The notes below the pieces were generated by a model, which saw only the letters and a list, made by a program, of their open reading frames with translations, was not told where the DNA came from and did no database searches. DNA of 64,000 nucleotides from Paenibacillus sp. BIC5C1 (GTDB lineage: Bacteria > Bacillota > Bacilli > Paenibacillales > Paenibacillaceae). The DNA is taken from assembly GCF_032399705.1 (NCBI RefSeq), contig NZ_CP135922.1, forward strand, positions 2,666,001 to 2,730,000, given 5' to 3'. Below, piece after piece: positions 8,271 through 15,459 of this stretch. Position 1 is the stretch's first letter. Each line of letters starts with the position of its first letter. The position numbers and the translations under genes were made by a program.

Positions 8271-9218
8271 ATGAACGGAGTACGTGCACCACAAGGTCAG
8301 GCATCAAGAAAAGCGGATTTGCAGATGCTGCTCGCAACGGTAATATGGGGATCATCCTATCTATTTATGAAATCAGGACTGGAGTCCATGCAGGAATTGA
8401 ATCTGGTCGCTTTCCGGTTTGGAATTGCCTTTATTGCGGCAGCTGTCCTTTTCTATCGGCGACTGTTCAGAATGGATCGAGGAACGCTTGCAGCAGGGGC
8501 TATTATGGGAACAGCGTTATTCGCGGCCTTTGTATTTATCACTTATGGAGTACAGCGCACAACGGCTTCCCAGGCAGGGTTTTTGATCAGTTTGGCAGTG
8601 ATCTTTGTGCCCATCCTGACGACAATTCTGCATCGACGAATGCCAGACTTGCGGTTAACGATAAGTATTCTTGTGGCGGTAATTGGGCTCGCGTTGTTGA
8701 CACTTCAACATGAGCTTAGTCTGCATATGGGGGATATCCTTTGCATTCTCGCAGCGTTAATGTACGCGATCTACATTATGATTGCTGGCAAGTATACGCC
8801 GAAGCATGATCCACTAACGCTGGGGACGGTGCAACTGGGCGTTGCAGCCCTGTGGGGGCTGGCTGCTACATTTGTGCTGGAGACACCACGTTTACCTGAC
8901 ACACCTCAATCTTGGGCAGCCATTCTGGGTCTGGGAGTACTGTGCAGCGGCATTGGTTACATTTTGCAGACTCTGGCCCAGCGGCATGCTTCACCAACGC
9001 GAACAAGTCTGATCTTTTCGCTTGAACCACTGTTTGCAGCAGCATTTGCGTTTACCTTTCAAGGAGAGTCCCTTACATTGCAAGGGTATGCGGGGGCAGC
9101 ACTGATGCTCATTGGTGTTCTGATTACAGAGATCAGAATCCCTTATCCGGTATTCTGGCGAAGAAAGCGGACGGCAATACAGACCGAACTGGGAGATCAG
9201 GGAGCACCGGGCGTATAA
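8271..9218 (+). CDS. DMT superfamily (EamA) transporter
   Basis: 315 residues with ten predicted helices in two EamA repeats: the first starts MLLATVIWGSSYLFMKSGL, the second ILAALMYAIYIMIAGKY. The family exports amino acids, nucleosides or other metabolites using the proton gradient. It begins 165 bp from the divergent LysR start and is probably the target of that regulator. GAAGG precedes the ATG. The C-terminal tail after helix 10 is basic. Substrate cannot be read from the sequence. Confidence 0.88.
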   Translation: MNGVRAPQGQASRKADLQMLLATVIWGSSYLFMKSGLESMQELNLVAFRFGIAFIAAAVLFYRRLFRMDRGTLAAGAIMGTALFAAFVFITYGVQRTTASQAGFLISLAVIFVPILTTILHRRMPDLRLTISILVAVIGLALLTLQHELSLHMGDILCILAALMYAIYIMIAGKYTPKHDPLTLGTVQLGVAALWGLAATFVLETPRLPDTPQSWAAILGLGVLCSGIGYILQTLAQRHASPTRTSLIFSLEPLFAAAFAFTFQGESLTLQGYAGAALMLIGVLITEIRIPYPVFWRRKRTAIQTELGDQGAPGV

Positions 9219-9232
9219 TTTAGAAATAAAGC

Positions 9233-9282
9233 AAGAGTTCTTCCATTAACTTCTTTTTGAAGCTGGTGGCGGAACTTTTTTT
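9233..9282 (+). terminator. Probable terminator after the EamA gene
   Basis: AGTTCTTCCA pairs imperfectly with TGGTGGCGGAACT, followed by TTTTTTT. Confidence 0.5.
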
Positions 9283-9329
9283 ATTATTTATCCGGGGAAG
9301 TTTCAGAATCCATAACAAATCCTCAACCT

Positions 9330-9362
9330 AACAAAACGAAAATTTTCATAACTTGTTTTGTT
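9330..9362. promoter_or_regulatory. Putative LacI-regulator operator (AACAAAAC inverted repeat)
   Basis: AACAAAAC at 9330-9337 and GTTTTGTT at 9355-9362 form an 8-bp perfect inverted repeat about 50 bp before the LacI-type start. The same word occurs upstream of the mannosidase gene, which suggests a shared operator and autoregulation. This is inference from repeat position. Confidence 0.45.
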
Positions 9363-9410
9363 GAATCTCTCTTTTTATGCTACACTAAATGAAAAATAAA
9401 GGAAAAACGG

Positions 9411-10445
9411 GTGAGAAGGATGGCCAAAAGAGTAACCATGCAGCAAATTGCCGATGCTGCGGGGGTATCCAAATTCGCAGTCTCTCGTGCGTTGACCGGT
9501 AAACCTGGTGTCAGTGAACATACCCGGGAGATGATTGTCAGGACGGCAGGACAGCTCGGATATTTCAAAGCTGAACCGAAACGATATCTGGTGGAAAACC
9601 CTGCTGAACAGGAGATGAAGATAGATAGACAGGGGACTATTCTGATCTTGTTTCCTAACATTCGTTCGCAGAATCGTTCCTCCCTGTACTGGGGTCCTAT
9701 CTTTGACGGAATATCTGCACGCTTGAATGAGAAGGGCATGGATATCCTAACCTTGACGGAACCTTCCTCGGATCGTATGTTTTCGGTGTTGAATCCCGAA
9801 GCCATCAGCGGAATTATTACCGTAGGTTCCATCTCCACATCCGTATTGCTTGAGATTTATCGACTGCACATTCCACTTGTGATGGTTGATCATGAAGACC
9901 CGGCAATTCATGGAGACACGATATTTACAGATAATATGAAATGCATGCAGGAACTGGTGCTGATGCTCGTTGGAAAGGGCTACAGACGGCTACAGTTTGC
10001 TGGTGAATTGCCTGATGCAGCCAGTTTCAGAGAGCGATGGCTCGGTTATCGTTCGGTATTGGAAGAGATGCAGCTGCAAGTTTCGCAGCAGGCAGAATTG
10101 CTGGGTCCTGATCTGGATCACATTCGGGAATCGATTGTCGCCATGAAGATGGAGGATATCCCAGAAGTGATGGTATGTGCCAACGACCACATGGCCGCTG
10201 TTGTGATTGGTGCACTCCAAAGCAGGGGCATTGAGGTGCCGGAGCGCTGTGCAGTAACCGGATTCGATAATACCCGTACAGAAGAGCCTATTCTTGCTAC
10301 GGTGCATATCGATAAGGAGAATATGGGCAGACGTGCGGTGGACCAGTTATTGTGGCGTATGGAACATCCGGACGGGCCTTTTGAAAGAAAGCTGATCTAT
10401 TCGGAATTAATTATTCGTGATGAGTTCAACGCTATTTTAACGTGA
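9411..10445 (+). CDS. LacI family transcriptional regulator of the mannosidase gene
   Basis: About 344 residues. The HTH is KRVTMQQIADAAGVSKFAVSRALTGKPGVSEHTREMI at about 5-40, followed by the hinge and a periplasmic-binding-like sugar-sensing domain with typical ends (AVTGFDNT near 280, ATVHIDKENMGRRAVDQLL). GTG at 9411 has AAAGGA 6 bases upstream; ATG at 9420 is the alternative. The next gene is a GH2 beta-mannosidase, so the inducer is probably mannose, mannobiose or a mannoside. Inverted AACAAAAC words lie before both genes. Confidence 0.9.
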   Translation: MRRMAKRVTMQQIADAAGVSKFAVSRALTGKPGVSEHTREMIVRTAGQLGYFKAEPKRYLVENPAEQEMKIDRQGTILILFPNIRSQNRSSLYWGPIFDGISARLNEKGMDILTLTEPSSDRMFSVLNPEAISGIITVGSISTSVLLEIYRLHIPLVMVDHEDPAIHGDTIFTDNMKCMQELVLMLVGKGYRRLQFAGELPDAASFRERWLGYRSVLEEMQLQVSQQAELLGPDLDHIRESIVAMKMEDIPEVMVCANDHMAAVVIGALQSRGIEVPERCAVTGFDNTRTEEPILATVHIDKENMGRRAVDQLLWRMEHPDGPFERKLIYSELIIRDEFNAILT

Positions 10446-10510
10446 AGCTAATGAACGTGAATTTAGAAATGTTAATAATAACCCCGTCATTACACTATAA
10501 ACTTGGGGTG

Positions 10511-10547
10511 AAAAGACATGGAGAGATCGGGCTTCATGTCTTTTTTT
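10511..10547 (+). terminator. Terminator between lacI-type gene and mannosidase gene
   Basis: AAAAGACATG pairs with CATGTC plus the T-run TTTTTTT. Confidence 0.8.
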
Positions 10548-10576
10548 GTTATCTGATATGTTTTTTTTAATAATCC

Positions 10577-10663
10577 ACAAAACAGATTGACTGAATTGAG
10601 TATAACGTGTTAATTTTGTTTTGTAAGTTATTTATTTTTATAATAACAAAAACTAACAAAATG
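10577..10663. promoter_or_regulatory. Mannosidase promoter region with repeated ACAAAAC words
   Basis: ACAAAAC occurs at 10577-10583. TTTTGTTTTGTAAG lies at 10614-10627 and AACTAACAAAATG at 10651-10663; the last resembles CCTAACAAAACG upstream of the LacI-type gene. The region is very AT-rich, so chance is possible, but position between terminator and ribosome site fits an operator. Confidence 0.4.
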
Positions 10664-10700
10664 TTTTTCTAAAACTACTTCAATGATAACGGAGGCTGTC

Positions 10701-13250
10701 ATGAGCAAAATACAAACGCAGACTTTTCAGAATTGGACGTTCAAGGCTTGGGAGGAACAGGAATGGATGCCGGCTCACGTACCCGGCTGTGTGCATACGG
10801 ATTTGCTGAAACTGGGTAAAATACCGGACCCTTTCTATGGAACTAACGAAAAGGAAATTCAATGGGTCGATAAGAAAGACTGGGAGTATCGCACGGAATT
10901 TGATGTGAATGAAGCATTGCTGTCCCAGCAGCATCTGGAGCTGGTCTTTGATGGTCTGGATACATATGCCGATGTTTACGTGAATGAACAACATGTGTTG
11001 TCGGCAGACAATATGTTCCGGGTGTGGACAGTCGATGTGAAATCTGTTGTAAAGGCAAGTGGCAACGTTCTCCGAATACGTTTTCGTTCGCCGATCAATG
11101 AAGATCTGCCGAAGTTGGAGAAGCTCGGATATGCTCTGCCTGCATCGAATGATCAATCTGACGTGGGGGGACTAGGGGACAAAAGAGTGAGTATTTTTGC
11201 ACGGAAAGCCCCGTATCACTATGGTTGGGACTGGGGTCCACGTTTTGTAACCAGTGGAATCTGGCGTGAAGCACGCCTTGAAGGCTGGACGGACGTACGA
11301 ATTAATGATGTATTCATTCAACAAAATGAAGTAACCGCTTCTTCCGCTTCTCTCACTGCAATCGTGGAAGTAGAGACTTCGCAATCCATAGAAGCAATCA
11401 TTCGAATCGGAACGGATGAACAGAGCTGGGAGCAGGCAGTAACTCTGAAACCAGGCGTACAGACTGTGGAAGTTCCAATCTCTATTGTTGAGCCGAAGCT
11501 ATGGTGGAGCCGTGGATTGGGTGACCCGCATATGTATTCTTTCCATACGGATGTGATTCAGGGCGAACAGGCTGTGGCCGAGTCCACAGTCAAAACGGGT
11601 ATTCGTTCCATTCGTCTGGTTCGGGACAAAGATGAAGCGGGAGCATCCTTTTATTTTGAGTTAAACGGAGTTCCTGTCTTTGCTAAAGGGGCCAACCACA
11701 TTCCCAACGACAGTTTCATAACAGAAGTGACACGTGAGCGCTATCTGCATGAGATTGTATCTGCTGCCGAGTCGAACATGAATATGCTCCGTGTATGGGG
11801 TGGTGGCTTCTATGAAGAAGACGTATTCTACGAGTTGTGTGACGAATATGGTTTGCTCGTATGGCAGGACTTTATGTTTGCTTGCAGCATGTATCCTGGA
11901 GACGAGGCTTTCCTGAACAGTGTGAAGCATGAGGCGATCGATAATGTGAAACGTCTGCGTAATCATCCAAGCATCGTGCTGTGGTGTGGTAATAACGAGA
12001 TTGATTCAGCGTGGGCACATTACATTGAGGATGGCGGCTGGGGCTGGAAAAAAGATTACAACGCGGAGCAAAGAGAACGCATTTGGGCGGATTACGAAGC
12101 TATTTTCCATGATCTTTTGCCGGAAGTGGTGGAAGCCTATGCTCCTGGTGTGGATTATTGGCCTTCTTCACCACTGGTATCACTGTCGGGAGACGAGAAA
12201 CAGCATGCTCACCCATCCACATCAGAAGGGGATATCCACTATTGGGGTGTGTGGCATAATGTGGAGCCCTTTGAGAACTACAACGTTCATGTTGGACGCT
12301 TCATGAGTGAGTATGGCTTCCAGTCCTTCCCTGAGTATGATTCGGTTCGCAAGTATGCGGAGGAAAAGGATCTGGCATTGGAGTCTGAAGTCATGCTGGC
12401 GCATCAGAAGAACGGAGCAGGTAATCGTCTGATCAAACAATACATGGATATGTACATGCATGAACCTAAGGATTTCCCATCCTTCCTCTATATGAGCCAA
12501 GTGCTTCAGGCTGAGGCGATGAAAACAGCCATTGAGGCCCACCGTCGTCGCAAACCGTTCTGTATGGGAACGCTCTACTGGCAGATGAACGACTGCTGGC
12601 CGGTGGCTTCATGGGCGGGGATGGATTACTTTGGACGCTGGAAAGCATTGCAATATTACGCGAAACGCAGCTTCAGCGATATCTTGGTATCGGTAGATGG
12701 TACCAAGGAAGATGTGACGGATATTTATCTAATCTCGGATCAGCTTGAACCTGTGAAAGGCAAACTCAAGGTACGCCTGATTGGCTTTGATGGCACAGTA
12801 TATCGTGAGGAAGAGCATGAAGTCGCTCTGGCATCCAACTCTGGTCAACAGGTGCTGTCATTGAGCCAGGCGGAATGGCTGGAAGGCCGCGATGCTGCAA
12901 CAACATTGCTGCGTATTGATCTGAAGCAGGATGGAGCAGCCGACATCGCACAGGAGCATTATTTTGCACCATCCAAGGACATTGCACTGCAACCCGCACA
13001 AATTAAAGTAACCGAAGTTACCGAGAATGATGGCGTGCATCTGGTTCTGGAAAGTGATGTGCTTGCAAAACAAGTATGGATTTCTACTGAGGCAGAAGGG
13101 GTGTTCTCGGACAATTTCTTCGACCTCATTCCTGGCATTCCGGTGAAGGTCAAGTTTACATCTAGAGAGGATATGCAAGTGTCTGATGGTGCTGTCTCCA
13201 AGGCGGGGGTCATCCAGGTTCGTTCCATGGCTGATTTTATCAAATTGTAA
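10701..13250 (+). CDS. GH2 beta-mannosidase
   Basis: 849 residues, cytosolic (no signal). The jelly-roll sugar-binding domain covers about 10-190 (VPGCVHTDLLKLGKIPDPFYG, DWGPRFVTSGIWREA), then an Ig-like domain, then the TIM barrel. The acid/base is Glu433 in WCGNNE and the nucleophile Glu537 in MSEYGFQSFPEY; LYWQMNDCWPVASWAGMDY is the signature that separates mannosidases from beta-galactosidases of GH2. It should hydrolyse terminal beta-1,4-mannose from imported mannooligosaccharides. Start 10701 is chosen because GGAGG lies 5 bases upstream; an earlier ATG at 10683 precedes that site. It is controlled, by inference, by the LacI regulator just upstream. Confidence 0.93.
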   Translation: MSKIQTQTFQNWTFKAWEEQEWMPAHVPGCVHTDLLKLGKIPDPFYGTNEKEIQWVDKKDWEYRTEFDVNEALLSQQHLELVFDGLDTYADVYVNEQHVLSADNMFRVWTVDVKSVVKASGNVLRIRFRSPINEDLPKLEKLGYALPASNDQSDVGGLGDKRVSIFARKAPYHYGWDWGPRFVTSGIWREARLEGWTDVRINDVFIQQNEVTASSASLTAIVEVETSQSIEAIIRIGTDEQSWEQAVTLKPGVQTVEVPISIVEPKLWWSRGLGDPHMYSFHTDVIQGEQAVAESTVKTGIRSIRLVRDKDEAGASFYFELNGVPVFAKGANHIPNDSFITEVTRERYLHEIVSAAESNMNMLRVWGGGFYEEDVFYELCDEYGLLVWQDFMFACSMYPGDEAFLNSVKHEAIDNVKRLRNHPSIVLWCGNNEIDSAWAHYIEDGGWGWKKDYNAEQRERIWADYEAIFHDLLPEVVEAYAPGVDYWPSSPLVSLSGDEKQHAHPSTSEGDIHYWGVWHNVEPFENYNVHVGRFMSEYGFQSFPEYDSVRKYAEEKDLALESEVMLAHQKNGAGNRLIKQYMDMYMHEPKDFPSFLYMSQVLQAEAMKTAIEAHRRRKPFCMGTLYWQMNDCWPVASWAGMDYFGRWKALQYYAKRSFSDILVSVDGTKEDVTDIYLISDQLEPVKGKLKVRLIGFDGTVYREEEHEVALASNSGQQVLSLSQAEWLEGRDAATTLLRIDLKQDGAADIAQEHYFAPSKDIALQPAQIKVTEVTENDGVHLVLESDVLAKQVWISTEAEGVFSDNFFDLIPGIPVKVKFTSREDMQVSDGAVSKAGVIQVRSMADFIKL

Positions 13251-13267
13251 TTATAGACGAAGCAGCA

Positions 13268-13317
13268 AAATCGTTGAGATCTCCCATAGGGGGATTTCGA
13301 CGGTTTTTTGTTTTTTT
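13268..13317 (+). terminator. Terminator of the mannosidase gene
   Basis: AAATCGTTGAGATCTCCC pairs, with wobbles, with GGGGATTTCGACGGTTT; T-run follows. Confidence 0.75.
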
Positions 13318-13363
13318 ATAAGCTCCAAAATGAAAACGGACTTCAAAGTTATAACCAACATTG

Positions 13364-13392
13364 CTATAATTGATAATCATTATCAATTATAG
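13364..13392. promoter_or_regulatory. Fur box upstream of the AraC/siderophore-binding locus
   Basis: A perfect 29-bp palindrome (one central C at 13378) contains the core TGATAATCATTATCA at 13371-13385, the known Bacillus Fur box. It lies 65 bp before the chosen start of the AraC-type frame, so iron-replete repression by Fur is the direct prediction. Confidence 0.85.
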
Positions 13393-13456
13393 GTGGGTTC
13401 TTTGTCACAATTGTTGACCATTGGGCGTGTTCCATCGCTTAGGAAAGGGAGTCTAT

Positions 13457-15367
13457 ATGGGGATTCAGGAGGATATCAAGCTGTGGGATCAGGTTCAGGT
13501 ACGCGTGCTTGATGTCCGTCTTATATCATTAACAACAAACGAAAATTTTCAAAATTATATCTTACCAACCAGTGCGTTTGTGTATGTGAATGGCAGGGGA
13601 CAGATCTGGTTAGATAACGAAGTATGGTCTACAGGCAGATTTCTGTTAGTGCACGGAGGCAAAGGAAGGCGGATGGCGCTTGAAGCAACCGGAGTTATTG
13701 AGGCATATCTGATTTTCTATAAATCAACACTGCCCTCGAACGTTCTTCTGGACTACCGAATGATGCTGTTACAGAACAATCCCTTCGAGCGATCGTGGGG
13801 AATAGAGCCAGATAATACACTACAGTTGCATGAACTTGTTCAGAATATACATGATTGCTGGAATGGACAGGATCAACTGGGCAAAATTCAGGTGAAAGGG
13901 TACTTCTTTCAACTGATACAGCTTGTATTGAATCAGCAGATTCGGATGCAAAATGAAGGTGAGCAGCTCTCGTTAACGGATCAGGTTTTACGCTATATCA
14001 CAACGCATTTTCGTGAATCGATCTCGCTTGATTCACTCGCTCAGTCTTTGAATTACAGCCCGCAATATGTGTCGCGCAAGTTCAAAGAACAGATTGGTGC
14101 TACGCCGACCGAATATTTGATCCGGTTAAGGATTGGAGAAGCAAGGGCTCTACTCTCTGCTACGGAGGCTTCATTACAAGAGATTGCAACGTATGTGGGT
14201 TATCCGGACCCCTTTTATTTTAATCGCATATTCAAGAAAGAGATGGGAATTACACCAGGACAGTATCGTTTGAAGCAGCGAGAAGACATGAATAGAGTTT
14301 CAAAAAGTACAGTAAATGCAACAAATGAATCCATTGTATCGGAAGAAACAGAACGTTATCCTTTAATTGATGATGATAATCATTATCAATATAATGGAGA
14401 TGAGGAAATCAACATGTTTAACCAATTAAGATCAGCCATCATGTCACTTGTGTTTGTACTTACATTAAGTGCTTGTGGAACAACCGGACAAGGGGCAGGA
14501 TCGCCGGAACCATCAACTGAAACCGAACAACCTGCAATTGCGGAAACGAAAACCGTAAATACCACCTTTGGAGAGGTAGAGATTCCTGCACATCCAGAGC
14601 GAGTCGCTGCAATTGATTATTTGGGAACAGTCCTTGCCCTTGGTGTCAAACCCATTGCTGGAGGACAATTTCTCATGAATAGCCCTTATCTGGAAGGGCA
14701 TCTGGATGGACTTGAAACGATCGGTGATTCCATTGAACAGCTGATGGAGCTGGAACCAGATCTTATTATTACATTGAATCCGGACAAGGGGGCTTTTGAA
14801 AAATACAGCAAGATTGCACCTACCGTCTCTGTCGCATCCATTACATTCCCAACGTTGAAGGATGAGGTCAACTATTTTGGTGAAGTACTTGACAAAGAAG
14901 CTGAGGCGAAGCAATGGCTGGCGGAATTCGATCAAGAGATTGCTAAAATAAAACAGGAAGTGAAAGATGTCGTTCCGGCAGATACTACATTCTCCGTGAT
15001 GCAAGAGTATGATCGCCAAGTATTTATATTTGGTAATCAATCGGGTCGTGGCGGGCGTAACATCTACGAGTTGCTTGGTCTGCAAGCACCTGCAGCCATA
15101 CCTGCCGAGTTAATGCAAGGGGCGTATCATGAATTCTCAATTGAGCTGCTTTCCAAATACGCTGGGGATTATATTGTACTGACCAGTAAATCAAAGCTTA
15201 AAGATTTACAAGCAGACCCTGTCTGGGGTTCATTACCTGCTGTCAAAAATGGAAGAGTATACATATGGACGGAAGAGCAGTCCTGGTTCCGTGACCCGAT
15301 TGCTCTCCTGAAACAGACACAGGATCTGGCTGAATGGATTATCAAAATGAATAAGCAAACACAATGA
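13457..15367 (+). CDS. AraC-type regulator read in frame into a siderophore-binding lipoprotein
   Basis: One uninterrupted frame of 636 residues. Residues 1-150 look like an AraC ligand-binding region. Residues about 174-275 carry two AraC HTHs (SISLDSLAQSLNYSPQYVSRKF and SLQEIATYVGYPDPFYFNRIFKK). Residues 276-319 are a low-complexity linker that translates a Fur box. From Met320 a full lipoprotein starts (FVLTLSAC) with a class III iron-siderophore binding domain (PERVAAIDYLGTVLALGVKP, LEPDLIITL). B. subtilis Btr is a known AraC-plus-binding-domain fusion, but it has no internal export signal. The start at 13457 has AAAGGGAG. Most likely two products arise: regulator-fusion and lipoprotein. 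No permease adjoins. Confidence 0.75.
   Translation: MGIQEDIKLWDQVQVRVLDVRLISLTTNENFQNYILPTSAFVYVNGRGQIWLDNEVWSTGRFLLVHGGKGRRMALEATGVIEAYLIFYKSTLPSNVLLDYRMMLLQNNPFERSWGIEPDNTLQLHELVQNIHDCWNGQDQLGKIQVKGYFFQLIQLVLNQQIRMQNEGEQLSLTDQVLRYITTHFRESISLDSLAQSLNYSPQYVSRKFKEQIGATPTEYLIRLRIGEARALLSATEASLQEIATYVGYPDPFYFNRIFKKEMGITPGQYRLKQREDMNRVSKSTVNATNESIVSEETERYPLIDDDNHYQYNGDEEINMFNQLRSAIMSLVFVLTLSACGTTGQGAGSPEPSTETEQPAIAETKTVNTTFGEVEIPAHPERVAAIDYLGTVLALGVKPIAGGQFLMNSPYLEGHLDGLETIGDSIEQLMELEPDLIITLNPDKGAFEKYSKIAPTVSVASITFPTLKDEVNYFGEVLDKEAEAKQWLAEFDQEIAKIKQEVKDVVPADTTFSVMQEYDRQVFIFGNQSGRGGRNIYELLGLQAPAAIPAELMQGAYHEFSIELLSKYAGDYIVLTSKSKLKDLQADPVWGSLPAVKNGRVYIWTEEQSWFRDPIALLKQTQDLAEWIIKMNKQTQ
14374..14388. 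promoter_or_regulatory. Second Fur box, inside the open reading frame
   Basis: TGATAATCATTATCA, identical in core to the upstream box, lies 26 bp before the internal lipoprotein ATG. In the long frame it is translated as DDDNHYQ. Position suggests a Fur-controlled internal promoter for the lipoprotein. Confidence 0.8.
14414..15367 (+). CDS. Iron-siderophore ABC transporter binding lipoprotein (internal start)
   Basis: 317 residues if translation starts at ATG 14414, which has GATGAGG 8 bases upstream. The N-terminus is a lipoprotein signal: MFNQLRSAIMSLVFVLTLSAC with Cys21 as lipid anchor, then a Gly/Ser/Pro/Glu linker and the siderophore-binding domain (FepB/FhuD-like fold). It shares its frame with the AraC-type gene. 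It would deliver a ferric siderophore to a permease encoded elsewhere. The partner siderophore is unknown; the staphyloferrin-B-like cluster at 55.4-64 kb is one candidate because both have the same Fur box. Confidence 0.75.
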   Translation: MFNQLRSAIMSLVFVLTLSACGTTGQGAGSPEPSTETEQPAIAETKTVNTTFGEVEIPAHPERVAAIDYLGTVLALGVKPIAGGQFLMNSPYLEGHLDGLETIGDSIEQLMELEPDLIITLNPDKGAFEKYSKIAPTVSVASITFPTLKDEVNYFGEVLDKEAEAKQWLAEFDQEIAKIKQEVKDVVPADTTFSVMQEYDRQVFIFGNQSGRGGRNIYELLGLQAPAAIPAELMQGAYHEFSIELLSKYAGDYIVLTSKSKLKDLQADPVWGSLPAVKNGRVYIWTEEQSWFRDPIALLKQTQDLAEWIIKMNKQTQ

Positions 15368-15392
15368 GTTAGCTGTTTCTGATAATTAACCT

Positions 15393-15437
15393 AAAGCCCG
15401 GGGCACTTAATGTGCATACCCGGGCCTTTTCATTTTT
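15393..15437 (+). terminator. Terminator of the siderophore-binding locus
   Basis: GCCCGGG pairs with CCCGGGC around an inner GCAC/GTGC stem; TTTTCATTTTTT follows. Confidence 0.8.
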
Positions 15438-15459
15438 TTAGCTGCATAGAAGCTACTTG

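Noticed and set aside
13331..13345. cre site (TGAAAACGGACTTCA) near the Fur box
   Set aside because: One base too long for the consensus spacing and placed just after the mannosidase terminator.
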